From positions 5,346 through 24,174 of the forward strand of contig DBDQ01000033.1 in assembly GCA_002293665.1 (NCBI GenBank): a DNA stretch of 18,829 nt, written 5' to 3'. Within the stretch, counting starts at the first letter, position 1. Each line of letters opens with the position of its first letter. Under the pieces are notes generated by a model. It did not search any database. It saw nothing but the letters and a program-made list of their open reading frames with translations, and was not told the DNA's origin. Positions 6,733 through 13,418 of this stretch are shown here, piece by piece. Origin of the DNA: Alistipes sp. UBA928 (GTDB taxonomy: Bacteria > Bacteroidota > Bacteroidia > Bacteroidales > Rikenellaceae). The position numbers and the translations under genes are program-made.

Positions 6733-7442
6733 GAGGCGTGGCCGTCAATGCGCTGATCATGCTTTCCGCGGGTGTGGCGGTGTGGCCGTCATCGTCTTCG
6801 TTGGCACAACAGCCGGCCGGGGCGGCGCAATCTTTGTCGGCGACGGAGAGAAGAATGGCCGAGACGGGACTCGTGGATATAGCCGCGGTGGAGCCGTCGA
6901 TAACGGTGGAGTTGGTCTACGCCACGGCCGATAATTTTGTGGGCGAGGTGCTATACGAAGACATTACGCGGGCGTTTCTGCATCCCGAGGCGGCCGACGC
7001 GCTTGTCCGTGCGCAACGGCTGTTGATTTCGCGGCGTTCAGGGGCGAGGCTCGTGGTCTACGACGCGGCAAGGCCCATGTCGGTACAGGCCCGGATGCGG
7101 CGCAAAGTGGCGGGAACGGCGAAGCAGATGTATGTTTCGAATCCGGCCAACGGCGGCGGGCTGCACAACTACGGATTGGCTGTGGATGTGTCGATCATCG
7201 GCCCCGACGGGAAGCCGCTCGGGATGGGGACGCCGTTCGACCATTTGGGCAATGAGTCGCACATCGACCGCGAGGAGCAGCTCGTGGCGGTCGGGGTGAT
7301 AACCGAAGAGGAGCGGCGAAACCGGCTCCTGCTGCGCGAGGTGATGCGGGAAGCGGGCTTCCGCCCGTTGCGGACGGAGTGGTGGCACTTCAACTTCCGC
7401 ACGCGCGCCGAGGCGATAAGAAATTACAGAGTGATAGACTGA
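6729..7442 (+). CDS. ddpX: D-alanyl-D-alanine dipeptidase, VanX/DdpX family (M15D), exported
   Basis: The product is 237 aa from the ATG at 6729, overlapping the tdh stop by ATGA. Upstream in-frame starts lie inside tdh and are rejected. The first 27 residues are a Sec-type signal peptide (hydrophobic ALIMLSAGVAVWP, then SLAQQ), so the enzyme is probably periplasmic. It contains the full M15D zinc site: His146 and Asp153 in LHNYGLAVDVS, and Glu217 and His220 in EWWHFNF, plus the conserved YDAARP arginine (Arg115). The H-D and E-H spacings equal those of VanX. It cleaves free D-Ala-D-Ala, releasing D-alanine. No vanA/vanH-like genes are nearby, so peptidoglycan recycling or D-Ala scavenging is more likely than glycopeptide resistance. 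Confidence 0.88.
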   Translation: MRGVAVNALIMLSAGVAVWPSSSSLAQQPAGAAQSLSATERRMAETGLVDIAAVEPSITVELVYATADNFVGEVLYEDITRAFLHPEAADALVRAQRLLISRRSGARLVVYDAARPMSVQARMRRKVAGTAKQMYVSNPANGGGLHNYGLAVDVSIIGPDGKPLGMGTPFDHLGNESHIDREEQLVAVGVITEEERRNRLLLREVMREAGFRPLRTEWWHFNFRTRAEAIRNYRVID

Positions 7443-7493
7443 GGGCTGAAATATAAAAACCAAAATAAACTGACCCAATTTAAATTATTGTTT

Positions 7494-7748
7494 ATGGAGA
7501 TACAGGAGACAATTGAACGTGTTGCAAAGAATCCGGCGAGCCTGGGATGGTTTGCCATTGGCGTGGGCCTTCTGTTTCTGGCGGCCGCCGTGTTCAACTG
7601 GCAATGGTTCTTTGGCGGCAGCTCCCACAACACCGACAAGATCGAGGGCGTCTCCAACGTCCGCGGCCGGGGCGCCGCACGCATCAAGGCCGGCTCCGGC
7701 GGGATCGGACTGATCGTGGTCGGAGTCATTCTTCTGTTGCTGCTTTGA
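7494..7748 (+). CDS. Small two-helix membrane protein, Imm17-like
   Basis: The product is 84 aa from the ATG at 7494 (a TTG two codons earlier is also in frame). The N-terminal segment MEIQETIERVAKNPASLGWF leads into a first membrane helix (FAIGVGLLFLAAAVFNWQWFF), a 30-residue polar loop ending VRGRGAARIKAG, and a second helix (GGIGLIVVGVILLLLL). The layout, with a GWFAIG motif, Trp residues at the helix end and an R-rich loop before a glycine-rich helix, reminds me of the Imm17 family of small putative immunity proteins, but this is from memory of the pattern only. It lies 51 bases after ddpX and 56 bases before batD, so it may share their transcript. No toxin gene is adjacent. Confidence 0.7.
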   Translation: MEIQETIERVAKNPASLGWFAIGVGLLFLAAAVFNWQWFFGGSSHNTDKIEGVSNVRGRGAARIKAGSGGIGLIVVGVILLLLL

Positions 7749-7804
7749 AGCGAAAGGAGATACTTTACCTATCTTCAACGCACATGAAACCAAACTGAAA
7801 AAAC

Positions 7805-9061
7805 ATGAATATGAAATCGTTAAAATCCAAATTTCTTACCCTGCTCCTGTCGGCGGTCGCCGTTTGCGGTTACGCGCAGGAGAAGGTCTTTTTTACGGTC
7901 GAGGTGCCTGAAACCGTCGTCGATGTTGATGATGTATTCGGCGTCTATTATTCCCTGAATGCCGCAGTGGAGGAGGGTGTGGAGCCGAGCCTGTCGAGTG
8001 TACGTGGGCTTACCTTAACAATGGGTCCTATGGTCGAACGAGGACATAGATCGACGATTACCAGCACAGGAGAGACAGAAACGGTAACGACAACCTATGG
8101 TTATTTTTTTCGGGCGGAAAGGTCGGGCGACTTTACGATCCCTGTATGTACGCTCGAAACCCGGCAGGGAACATACCGGTCGGGTCCGGTTGAGATAATA
8201 GTGTTGCCGAATGGAGACGAGGAGGAGGAAGCGGAGTCTTCCGCGGCGTCGGCAAATGCAACCCCTGCGGCGCAGTCAAATGCGAACTCCCGGCCGGCGG
8301 CGGATTCGGACGGCACCGACATGTTTGTGCAGCTCGAACTGTCGAGCACATCCGTTTTGAAGGGCGACAGCCTCACCGCTACCTTAAAGCTCTACTCGCA
8401 GCGGGACGTTAATTCGTTTGGAAAGCTGGTATTTCCGTCATTCGAAGGATTCAAGGTGCGGGAAATTAGATGGCCCGACGACATCATGCCGGTGGCACAG
8501 GAGAGCCACGACGGCAAACAATATAACACGACCGGTCTCGGGCGGTACACGCTCTATCCCAAGCGGGCCGGAGAGCTGACGATAGCAGCCGGCAGGTATG
8601 ATATTTTCGTGTTGCAGAAAAAGCAGCGGCAGGGGGGCGGCGGCAGTTTTTCCGATTTTTTCGATACTCCGAGTGCCGAGGTCGAGAGGGTGACCCTCTC
8701 CAGCCCGGAGGTGACGGTCATGGTGTATCCCTCGCCGGATGACACAGGCTTCGAGGATTTCGTAGTCGAGGTTGAACCGGCCGAAGATGAATCTGTTGCC
8801 GGGGAAAACGCGAACGGGAACGGATTTATCGACCTGAACCGGATCGACGACAAGACCCGAAGAGTTGCACTGTACAGTGCGATTGTCCTGCTATTTATGC
8901 TTATCGGAGTGTATATACACAAATTGGGAGCCAGGCGTGAAGCCCAATTTGCCGAGTGGGAGCCGAACGGCGATACGGCGGCGAAATCGTCGTTGGGATG
9001 GCATCTGCCGTTCATCGTCGGCATAATAATCCTGATCGCATGTATCGCGGTGATGTGGTAA
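7805..9061 (+). CDS. batD: BatD-family protein, short orphan form
   Basis: The product is 418 aa. A signal peptide (cleavage near GYAQ-EK) is followed by two immunoglobulin-like halves typical of BatD (oxygen-tolerance family). The first runs from FFTVEVPETVVDVDDVFGVYY to YRSGPVEIIVLP, the second from MFVQLELSSTSVLKGDSLTATLKLY to LSSPEVTVMVYP. Between them lies a low-complexity linker of Glu, Ala, Ser and Asn (about residues 139-170). Two membrane segments follow near residues 351-371 (VALYSAIVLLFMLIGVYI) and 397-417 (WHLPFIVGIIILIACIAVMW). Usual BatD proteins are longer and sit in a moxR-batABCDE operon; none of those partners is here. The next gene begins one base after its stop, so the two are tightly coupled. 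Role unknown; probably an inner-membrane protein with a periplasmic domain. Confidence 0.82.
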   Translation: MNMKSLKSKFLTLLLSAVAVCGYAQEKVFFTVEVPETVVDVDDVFGVYYSLNAAVEEGVEPSLSSVRGLTLTMGPMVERGHRSTITSTGETETVTTTYGYFFRAERSGDFTIPVCTLETRQGTYRSGPVEIIVLPNGDEEEEAESSAASANATPAAQSNANSRPAADSDGTDMFVQLELSSTSVLKGDSLTATLKLYSQRDVNSFGKLVFPSFEGFKVREIRWPDDIMPVAQESHDGKQYNTTGLGRYTLYPKRAGELTIAAGRYDIFVLQKKQRQGGGGSFSDFFDTPSAEVERVTLSSPEVTVMVYPSPDDTGFEDFVVEVEPAEDESVAGENANGNGFIDLNRIDDKTRRVALYSAIVLLFMLIGVYIHKLGARREAQFAEWEPNGDTAAKSSLGWHLPFIVGIIILIACIAVMW

Positions 9062-9062
9062 C

Positions 9063-9585
9063 ATGCCCGACATGGTGGGCATATTCGGAGATGAGGATCG
9101 CCGGTGGTGGGAACCTTTTGCGGGAGTCGCAGCCTTCGGGCTTTTTGTGTTCGGGGTTCTGCGCACGTTACTGCAGGGGGTGATCGTGCCGCTGTGGGTG
9201 AAAGAACGAATCGAGGTCACGACGACTTTGGCGGACTACTATAAAGAAGCCCGTGGCCCTGCCCGCTCCAAGGTTTGGCACGGCTATATCAAATTCGAAG
9301 GCGACCCCAACCATTACGACACGGGGGCAGATCGCGTTCAACCGCTATCGCAAAAAGAAGGGGGTGCCCTATTCGTACACCCGGTGCGAATGCCCGTTCG
9401 GGTTCAGCTACATAACGGATGTGAGGCAGTTGTCGGACACTCCCGGAAAAGAGTCGGCCTGGGACACCGCGCCCCAGACCCGCACCCAGCGAAAGGTGGA
9501 GCGGTTTGTCCTGATATTCGTTGGCGTCACCATTGTTTTAGCCGCACTCGTGGTCGGGCTGGCGGTGTTGTTGAGCGATAAGTAA
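9063..9585 (+). CDS. Small two-helix membrane protein, frameshifted at a G5 run
   Basis: From the ATG at 9063 the frame reads MPDMVGIFGDEDRRWWEPFA, a membrane helix (GVAAFGLFVFGVLRTLLQGVIVPLW), then DYYKEARGPARSKVWHGYIKFEGDPNHYDTG. At the G run at 9323-9327 the sensible sequence moves to another frame, continuing QIAFNRYRKKKGVPYSYTR, CECPFGFSYITDVRQ and a C-terminal helix (FVLIFVGVTIVLAALVVGLAVLL). Without a shift, frame one runs on to 9583 but with an unlikely Arg/His/Pro-rich tail. Removing one G gives a protein of about 173 aa with a helix at each end. It starts one base after batD. I recognise no family. The shift is either real inactivation or a sequencing error. Confidence 0.62.
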
Positions 9586-9621
9586 AAAGTTCCGGAGTTA
9601 AGGGAAAAACATTATGTTTTG

Positions 9622-9629
9622 TATATTTG
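9622..9629 (+). promoter_or_regulatory. -7 box upstream of the OsmC-family gene
   Basis: TATATTTG is a perfect TAnnTTTG box ending 22 bases before the ATG at 9652. No clear TTTG is seen about 19 bases upstream, so the -33 box is weak. It supports 9652 and not 9619 as the start, because 9619 would lie upstream of the transcript. Confidence 0.5.
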
Positions 9630-9651
9630 CGGAACTCAAATCAACATATTT

Positions 9652-10062
9652 ATGGCAACTTTAAAGACAAAACACCTGGGCGGTCTGCGTACCGAGATCA
9701 CCCACCTGCAATCGGGCAACACTGTCATCACCGACGCCCCCACCGACAACAACGGCAAGGGCGAGTACATCTCGCCCACCGACATGGTGGCCGGGGCGCT
9801 CGGAAGCTGCATGCTCACGCTGATGGACATGGCCGCCACGAGAATGGGTATCGACATGGCGGGCACCACGGTCGACATAACCAAGATCATGGCCTCCGAT
9901 CCGCGCCGCATAAGCGAGATCGTGATAGACGTGAAGTTCCCCTTCGCGGCCGACGAGAAGACGCGCACGATTCTCCAAAGGGCAGGCGACACCTGCCCCG
10001 TGGCGAAATCGTTGCATCCCGACCTTAAACAGTCGGTGTCATACCGCTATAAGGAGGATTAA
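9652..10062 (+). CDS. OsmC/Ohr-family peroxide-stress protein
   Basis: The product is 136 aa from the ATG at 9652. The in-frame ATG at 9619 would precede the likely promoter and adds an atypical leader. OsmC-family proteins reduce organic hydroperoxides with a pair of cysteines in the cytoplasm. Both family cysteines are present: Cys53 in ALGSCMLTLMD at the start of the central helix, and Cys115 in DTCPVAKSL near the C-terminus. The motif SPTDMVAGALGSC is typical of the OsmC/YhfA branch. The exact subgroup and substrate cannot be assigned. The last 38 bases overlap the 3' end of the convergent AraC gene. Confidence 0.88.
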   Translation: MATLKTKHLGGLRTEITHLQSGNTVITDAPTDNNGKGEYISPTDMVAGALGSCMLTLMDMAATRMGIDMAGTTVDITKIMASDPRRISEIVIDVKFPFAADEKTRTILQRAGDTCPVAKSLHPDLKQSVSYRYKED

Positions 10063-10936
10063 CCGTCGGGACGCTCTTGTTGAGGTTCTTGCGAATGTTG
10101 CCCGGCGATTCTCCGAAGGTCTGCTTGCAGAACCTGAAGAAGTTGGATGACAGCGGAAAGTCGTACTTGCTGGCGATCTCCTTCAAAGGCATCTCGTTGC
10201 GGCAGATGTCGAGGTAGATCAGGCGCGCCTTTTCCTGCTGCATCCACTTGTGTGGAGTCATGCCGAACACCTTCTTGAACCGGTTGGAGAACGCCTGCGC
10301 GGTCATGCACAACACGTCCGACAGTTCGCCTATCGTGCGGTACTTCATGTGGTTCATGCGCACGAACTCCGAGAATTTGATGTCGGGCGTGAGGATGTGT
10401 GAGAAGAATTTAACCCTCTCCTCCTCCGGATAGTAGGCGTTGAGCAGGAAGAGTACGCGATTGGCCTCGCCCTGAAGAAAATGGCGGCAGTGGAAACCGT
10501 CGTTGAGCGTCTCCAACAGTTCGGCCACGAAATTACGCATGCGCCTGTTCACCTTCATGGCGTAGATGCCCGTCGGGTCTTTGTGGACGGAGACGTGGCC
10601 GGACGTTCGATTCATCCGGAACACCGGACACTCCGCGACGTCGGCGGGTATGCGCACCATGAGCATTGCGCTGTCGCGAGCCACATCGCATGCGAGACGC
10701 GCGCCGGCAGGAAGGAATACGAAATCCCCCTTTTTAAGCCTACGGCCGACGCCTAGCCCCTCCAATGAGATTTGGGCGTCTCCCTTCACCATGAACAGTA
10801 TCTCCTGATGGAAGACGTGAGCTACTCCGATTTTTTCCTGCGGGAACTCAAGTAGCTCGACTATTTTATCCCCGCTGTCTTTGTTGCAGAAACAGTTTCT
10901 GAAATGTTCCTGATTATACACAATGTTTTTTGTCAT
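10025..10936 (-). CDS. AraC-family transcriptional regulator
   Basis: The product is 303 aa. The N-terminal half has a cupin-like sensing fold (FHQEILFMVKGDAQISLEG and LKKGDFVFLPAGARLACDV). The C-terminal hundred residues carry the two helix-turn-helix units of AraC proteins: TIGELSDVLCMTAQAFSNRF followed by FGMTPHKWMQQEKARLIYLD, then PLKEIASKYDF and SSNFFRFCKQTFGESPGNIRK. The ligand is unknown. The gene has a near-consensus promoter, and its ribosome-binding region is a run of eight G's followed by AGGAT five bases before the ATG, a strong Shine-Dalgarno that is unusual in this phylum. It faces the hemerythrin/LuxR pair divergently and overlaps the OsmC gene tail to tail. Control of one of these neighbours is plausible but not shown. 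Confidence 0.9.
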   Translation of the reverse strand: MTKNIVYNQEHFRNCFCNKDSGDKIVELLEFPQEKIGVAHVFHQEILFMVKGDAQISLEGLGVGRRLKKGDFVFLPAGARLACDVARDSAMLMVRIPADVAECPVFRMNRTSGHVSVHKDPTGIYAMKVNRRMRNFVAELLETLNDGFHCRHFLQGEANRVLFLLNAYYPEEERVKFFSHILTPDIKFSEFVRMNHMKYRTIGELSDVLCMTAQAFSNRFKKVFGMTPHKWMQQEKARLIYLDICRNEMPLKEIASKYDFPLSSNFFRFCKQTFGESPGNIRKNLNKSVPTVNPPYSGMTPTV

Positions 10937-10945
10937 AAATATCCT

Positions 10946-10953
10946 CCCCCCCC
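10946..10953. repeat. Run of eight C (G on coding strand) in the AraC ribosome-binding region
   Basis: On the minus strand the eight G's run directly into AGGAT, so the tract forms the upstream part of the Shine-Dalgarno. A CTCC immediately before the tract could pair with GGAG at its end and partly hide the site. Changes in tract length would not move the AGG-to-ATG spacing. Confidence 0.8.
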
Positions 10954-10966
10954 GGAGATTTTATTA

Positions 10967-10997
10967 CAAATTTACGACCTCCAAGGCCGCATGCAAA
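10967..10997 (-). promoter_or_regulatory. Consensus Bacteroidales promoter of the AraC gene
   Basis: The minus strand reads TTTG, 19 bases, then TAAATTTG: exact matches to the -33 TTTG and -7 TAnnTTTG boxes at the expected spacing. The start of transcription would fall near 10963, giving a leader of about 27 bases that contains the G8 run. Confidence 0.8.
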
Positions 10998-11068
10998 GAT
11001 AGGCATTCAGAATCGTTTTACAATACCTCGTTTCGGGTAAATTTATATGAGCTAATCACTGTTTTTGT

Positions 11069-11076
11069 TATCTTTG
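11069..11076 (+). promoter_or_regulatory. -7 box of the hemerythrin-LuxR operon
   Basis: TATCTTTG is a perfect TAnnTTTG box. Transcription would start near 11080, only a few bases before the ATG at 11085, so translation more likely begins at the next in-frame ATG, 11097, which has GGGGG close upstream. The -33 box is not obvious. Confidence 0.5.
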
Positions 11077-11096
11077 CAGGGTAAATGAAAGGGGGC

Positions 11097-11795
11097 ATGA
11101 AAAAGAAACTACAATATGGTGCGGGAGACCGCATGTGCGACCTTGTCGAAAACGACTACCGCGTATTGATAGTTATGGCTCGTTTGGGCATGGGGCTCGG
11201 TTTCGGCGACAAAACGGTAGGCGAGGTCTGTCTTCAGGGCGGAGTCGATGTGGATACCTTTTCGGTAATAGTCCGGATGATTCTCGAGGGGGAATATCCC
11301 TCCGATTCCGACATCGACAAAATGTCGCTGTCGACGCTGATGGCGGGGCTCAACCGCGCCCATACCTACTATCTCGACCATCGCCTGCCCGAGATCAGGC
11401 GGCAGTTGATCCGGGCATGGGGAGGATCGGACAACGATCTGCTCAGGGTGATGGTCAACTACTTCGACGAGTTCGTAATCGACGTCCGCCGCCACATGCA
11501 ATACGAGGAGGAGGTATTCTTTCCCTACGTCCGTGAACTCGAAAAGGGATCTCCCGTCGACCAACGGCGTCCCGACTTCTCCCACGACCGGCAGGACCCG
11601 ATGATAGCCCGGCTGGGCGAAATGAGGCGCCTGCTGGTGAAATACTACCCCTCCCGGGACACCAACGATATGAACGAGGTGCTGCTCGACCTGGCGATAT
11701 GCGAACAGGCCATGGAACTACACCGCAACGTCGAGAACGTGTTGCTGCCGGCAAAGATAGCGCGAGTGGAACGAGAGAGGAAACATACGCAATGA
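11097..11795 (+). CDS. Hemerythrin (HHE) domain protein with ScdA-like N-terminal part
   Basis: The product is 232 aa from the ATG at 11097; an ATG at 11085 adds four residues but lies too near the likely transcription start. Residues 10-65 (DRMCDLVENDYRVLIVMARL, then DKTVGEVCLQGGVD) resemble the short N-terminal domain of ScdA/RIC di-iron proteins, although the usual double-cysteine motif is not obvious. Residues 85-220 form a four-helix hemerythrin-like domain with candidate di-iron ligands His89, His95, His133/Glu137 (HMQYE), His163 and His209/Glu213 (HRNVE). Such domains bind O2 or NO, or repair iron centres. The stop overlaps the ATG of the LuxR-type regulator (ATGA), so the two proteins are made together. 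A sensor-regulator pair is the natural reading but is an inference. Confidence 0.82.
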   Translation: MKKKLQYGAGDRMCDLVENDYRVLIVMARLGMGLGFGDKTVGEVCLQGGVDVDTFSVIVRMILEGEYPSDSDIDKMSLSTLMAGLNRAHTYYLDHRLPEIRRQLIRAWGGSDNDLLRVMVNYFDEFVIDVRRHMQYEEEVFFPYVRELEKGSPVDQRRPDFSHDRQDPMIARLGEMRRLLVKYYPSRDTNDMNEVLLDLAICEQAMELHRNVENVLLPAKIARVERERKHTQ

Positions 11796-12382
11796 CGGAA
11801 CATATAAATATAGTTGTGGCCGAGCCCTCGGATGTGATCCGCCGGGGAATTCGCTCCGTGTTGACGGCAGACGACTCGGTGCCTGCCATCATTGCCGAGG
11901 TTGGGCGCGCCGAACTGCTTAGGGAGTCTCTGTTGAAGAACCGTCCCGATGTGTTGATAGTAAATCCCGTTTTTGGTGCGCACCTGCCGCCGGCAGCCAT
12001 ACGCAGGGAGTTTCCCGACACCCGTTGCGTGATGCTATCCTCGTCGCACGCCGATGCGTCGGCGAAGAGCCTGTTCGACGATATGATCTCGGTGGGCGAT
12101 TCGGCCCATACGATCCGCGAACAGATACTGCGCCCGTTCGCGTCCAGAAAGAGTTCCCGCAATCACGATTCGCTCAGCCAGCGCGAGAAAGATGTCGTGG
12201 TGTGTGTCGTCAAGGGGATGACCAACCGTCAGATAGCCGACGAGTTGCATCTCTCACACCACACCGTGGGCACACACCGCCGCAACATCTCCTCCAAATT
12301 AGGCATCCACAGCACCTCGGGCTTGACGGTCTACGCCATCAGCAGCAAACTGATCAGCCTCGAGGAGATAAACGGAGCCTGA
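11792..12382 (+). CDS. LuxR/NarL-type regulator with degenerate receiver domain
   Basis: The product is 196 aa from the ATG at 11792, overlapping the hemerythrin stop. Earlier in-frame starts lie inside that gene. The C-terminal part (about 128-185) is a clear LuxR helix-turn-helix: LSQREKDVVVCVVKGMTNRQ, then IADELHLSHHTVGTHRRNI. The N-terminal part has the fold pattern of a receiver domain, but the acidic pocket is EP (Glu11-Pro12) where NarL has two Asp, and the phosphorylation site is Asn58 (DVLIVNP). The conserved Lys is not apparent either. It therefore cannot be phosphorylated in the usual way and probably responds to a ligand or protein partner, the coupled hemerythrin being the best candidate. 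Targets are unknown. Confidence 0.85.
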   Translation: MTEHINIVVAEPSDVIRRGIRSVLTADDSVPAIIAEVGRAELLRESLLKNRPDVLIVNPVFGAHLPPAAIRREFPDTRCVMLSSSHADASAKSLFDDMISVGDSAHTIREQILRPFASRKSSRNHDSLSQREKDVVVCVVKGMTNRQIADELHLSHHTVGTHRRNISSKLGIHSTSGLTVYAISSKLISLEEINGA

Positions 12383-12415
12383 GAGTGAAGAGTGGCGCGC
12401 AGCCACTCTTCACTC
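12383..12415. terminator. Perfect 14-bp hairpin between convergent genes
   Basis: GAGTGAAGAGTGGC and GCCACTCTTCACTC form a perfect stem around the loop GCGCA. It begins directly after the LuxR stop and ends three bases before the stop codon of the convergent SDR gene. There is no T run on either strand, so it is a shared stop or mRNA-end hairpin and not a classic terminator. Confidence 0.6.
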
Positions 12416-12418
12416 AAA

Positions 12419-13237
12419 TCACACTCCGCTGAAGGCGCTGAAACCTCCGTCGACCGGTATCACCGCGCCGGTGATGAAACTTGCCGCGGCGCTGCACAGG
12501 AACTGCACGGTGCCGTTCAACTCGGCGATGTCGCCGAAACGGCCCATCGGGGTCTTGGCGAGCACCTTCTTGCTGCGGTCGGTGAGCGAGCCGTCGGGGT
12601 TGATGAGCACGGCGCGGTTCTGGTCGCCTATGAAGAATCCCGGTGCGATGGCGTTGACGCGAACTCCGTCGCCATATTTCATCGCCATCTCGGTGGCGAG
12701 CCACTGCGTGAAGTTGGCCACGGCCGACTTGGCAGCCGAGTAGCCCGGCACGCGCGTGATTGCCGAGTAGGCCGCCATCGACGAGACGTTGATGATCGAG
12801 CCGCTCTTTTGCTTAGCCATCACCCGGCCGAAAACCATCGACGGATAGACCGTGCCGTTCATGTTGAGGCTCGTGACCTTTTCCCACTCGGCGACGGGCA
12901 TGTCGAAGAACGAGGCGTCGGGCGCGAGCGTTCCTCCCGGGGTGTTGCCTCCGGCTATGTTGAGCAGGATGTCGATACGGCCCCACTTTGCGACCACATC
13001 CGCCGCCACCTTTTCGAGACTGGCTATGTCGAGCACGTTACCCACTATGCCTATCGCCTCGCCGCCGCCGGCCGTGAGTTCGGCCACACGGGCCTCCAAC
13101 TGTTCGGGTCTGATGTCGAGGGCCACAACTTTGGCACCCGCCTCTATGAAACTGCGGGCCATGCTGCCCCCCAATACTCCGCCTGCACCGGTGATGACGG
13201 CTACTTTTCCTTTGATACTGAATTGTTCGTTTTTCAT
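12419..13237 (-). CDS. SDR-family D-mannonate oxidoreductase (fructuronate reductase)
   Basis: The product is 272 aa. It is a classical short-chain dehydrogenase with the TGAGGVLGG dinucleotide-binding loop (residues 17-24), NIAGG (93-97), Ser152/Ser153 and the catalytic Tyr166-Lys170 in GYSAAK. Asp41 at the end of the second strand (VALDIR) favours NAD(H). Within the SDR family the substrate follows from context: it lies downstream of uxuA on the same strand, as in Bacteroidales hexuronate loci where an SDR replaces the unrelated E. coli UxuB. The reaction would be D-mannonate to or from D-fructuronate in the cytoplasm. A 181-base gap with repeats separates it from uxuA, so its expression may be partly independent. 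Confidence 0.85.
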   Translation of the reverse strand: MKNEQFSIKGKVAVITGAGGVLGGSMARSFIEAGAKVVALDIRPEQLEARVAELTAGGGEAIGIVGNVLDIASLEKVAADVVAKWGRIDILLNIAGGNTPGGTLAPDASFFDMPVAEWEKVTSLNMNGTVYPSMVFGRVMAKQKSGSIINVSSMAAYSAITRVPGYSAAKSAVANFTQWLATEMAMKYGDGVRVNAIAPGFFIGDQNRAVLINPDGSLTDRSKKVLAKTPMGRFGDIAELNGTVQFLCSAAASFITGAVIPVDGGFSAFSGV

Positions 13238-13252
13238 ATTTTAACGTAAGTT

Positions 13253-13320
13253 CGATAAATTCAAATGATTTGATATGTGCTGTTTTAATACTAACGTTGT
13301 GAGATCATTTGAATTCATCG
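13253..13320. repeat. 17-bp inverted repeat upstream of the SDR gene
   Basis: CGATAAATTCAAATGAT (13253-13269) and ATCATTTGAATTCATCG (13304-13320) are inverted copies with one mismatch, 34 bases apart. The inner 12 bp are perfect. The near arm ends 15 bases upstream of the SDR start codon. It could be a pair of operator half-sites or an RNA stem in the leader. Confidence 0.6.
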
Positions 13321-13333
13321 ACCCCACGTTAAA

Positions 13334-13350
13334 GGGCATCTTCGATGCCC
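13334..13350. repeat. Short perfect hairpin in the uxuA-SDR gap
   Basis: GGGCATC-TTC-GATGCCC is a perfect 7-bp stem with a 3-base loop. No T run follows on either strand. Confidence 0.5.
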
Positions 13351-13360
13351 GAAATAGTTG

Positions 13361-13407
13361 CAAACCCCCTAAATCCCCCTTTTCAAAGGAAACACCCAAA
13401 GGGTTTG
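13361..13407. repeat. C-rich palindromic intergenic repeat
   Basis: CAAACCC (13361-13367) pairs with GGGTTTG (13401-13407), enclosing CCTAAATCCCCC and a CCTTT/AAAGG hairpin. Its C-rich style recalls dispersed CCCCCTAAATCCCCC-type intergenic repeats that I remember from Bacteroidota genomes. Only one copy is in this window, so dispersion cannot be seen here. Confidence 0.45.
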
Positions 13408-13418
13408 GCGGAATCTGC

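Noticed and set aside
6729..7442. Glycopeptide resistance locus suggested by the VanX-type dipeptidase
   Set aside because: No vanA/B ligase, vanH dehydrogenase or VanRS pair is nearby, and the protein has a signal peptide, which favours D-Ala-D-Ala recycling.
13253..13320. Insertion sequence or invertible promoter ends suggested by the 17-bp inverted repeat
   Set aside because: The spacer is only 34 bases and holds no transposase, no invertase is in the window, and no clear promoter lies in the spacer.
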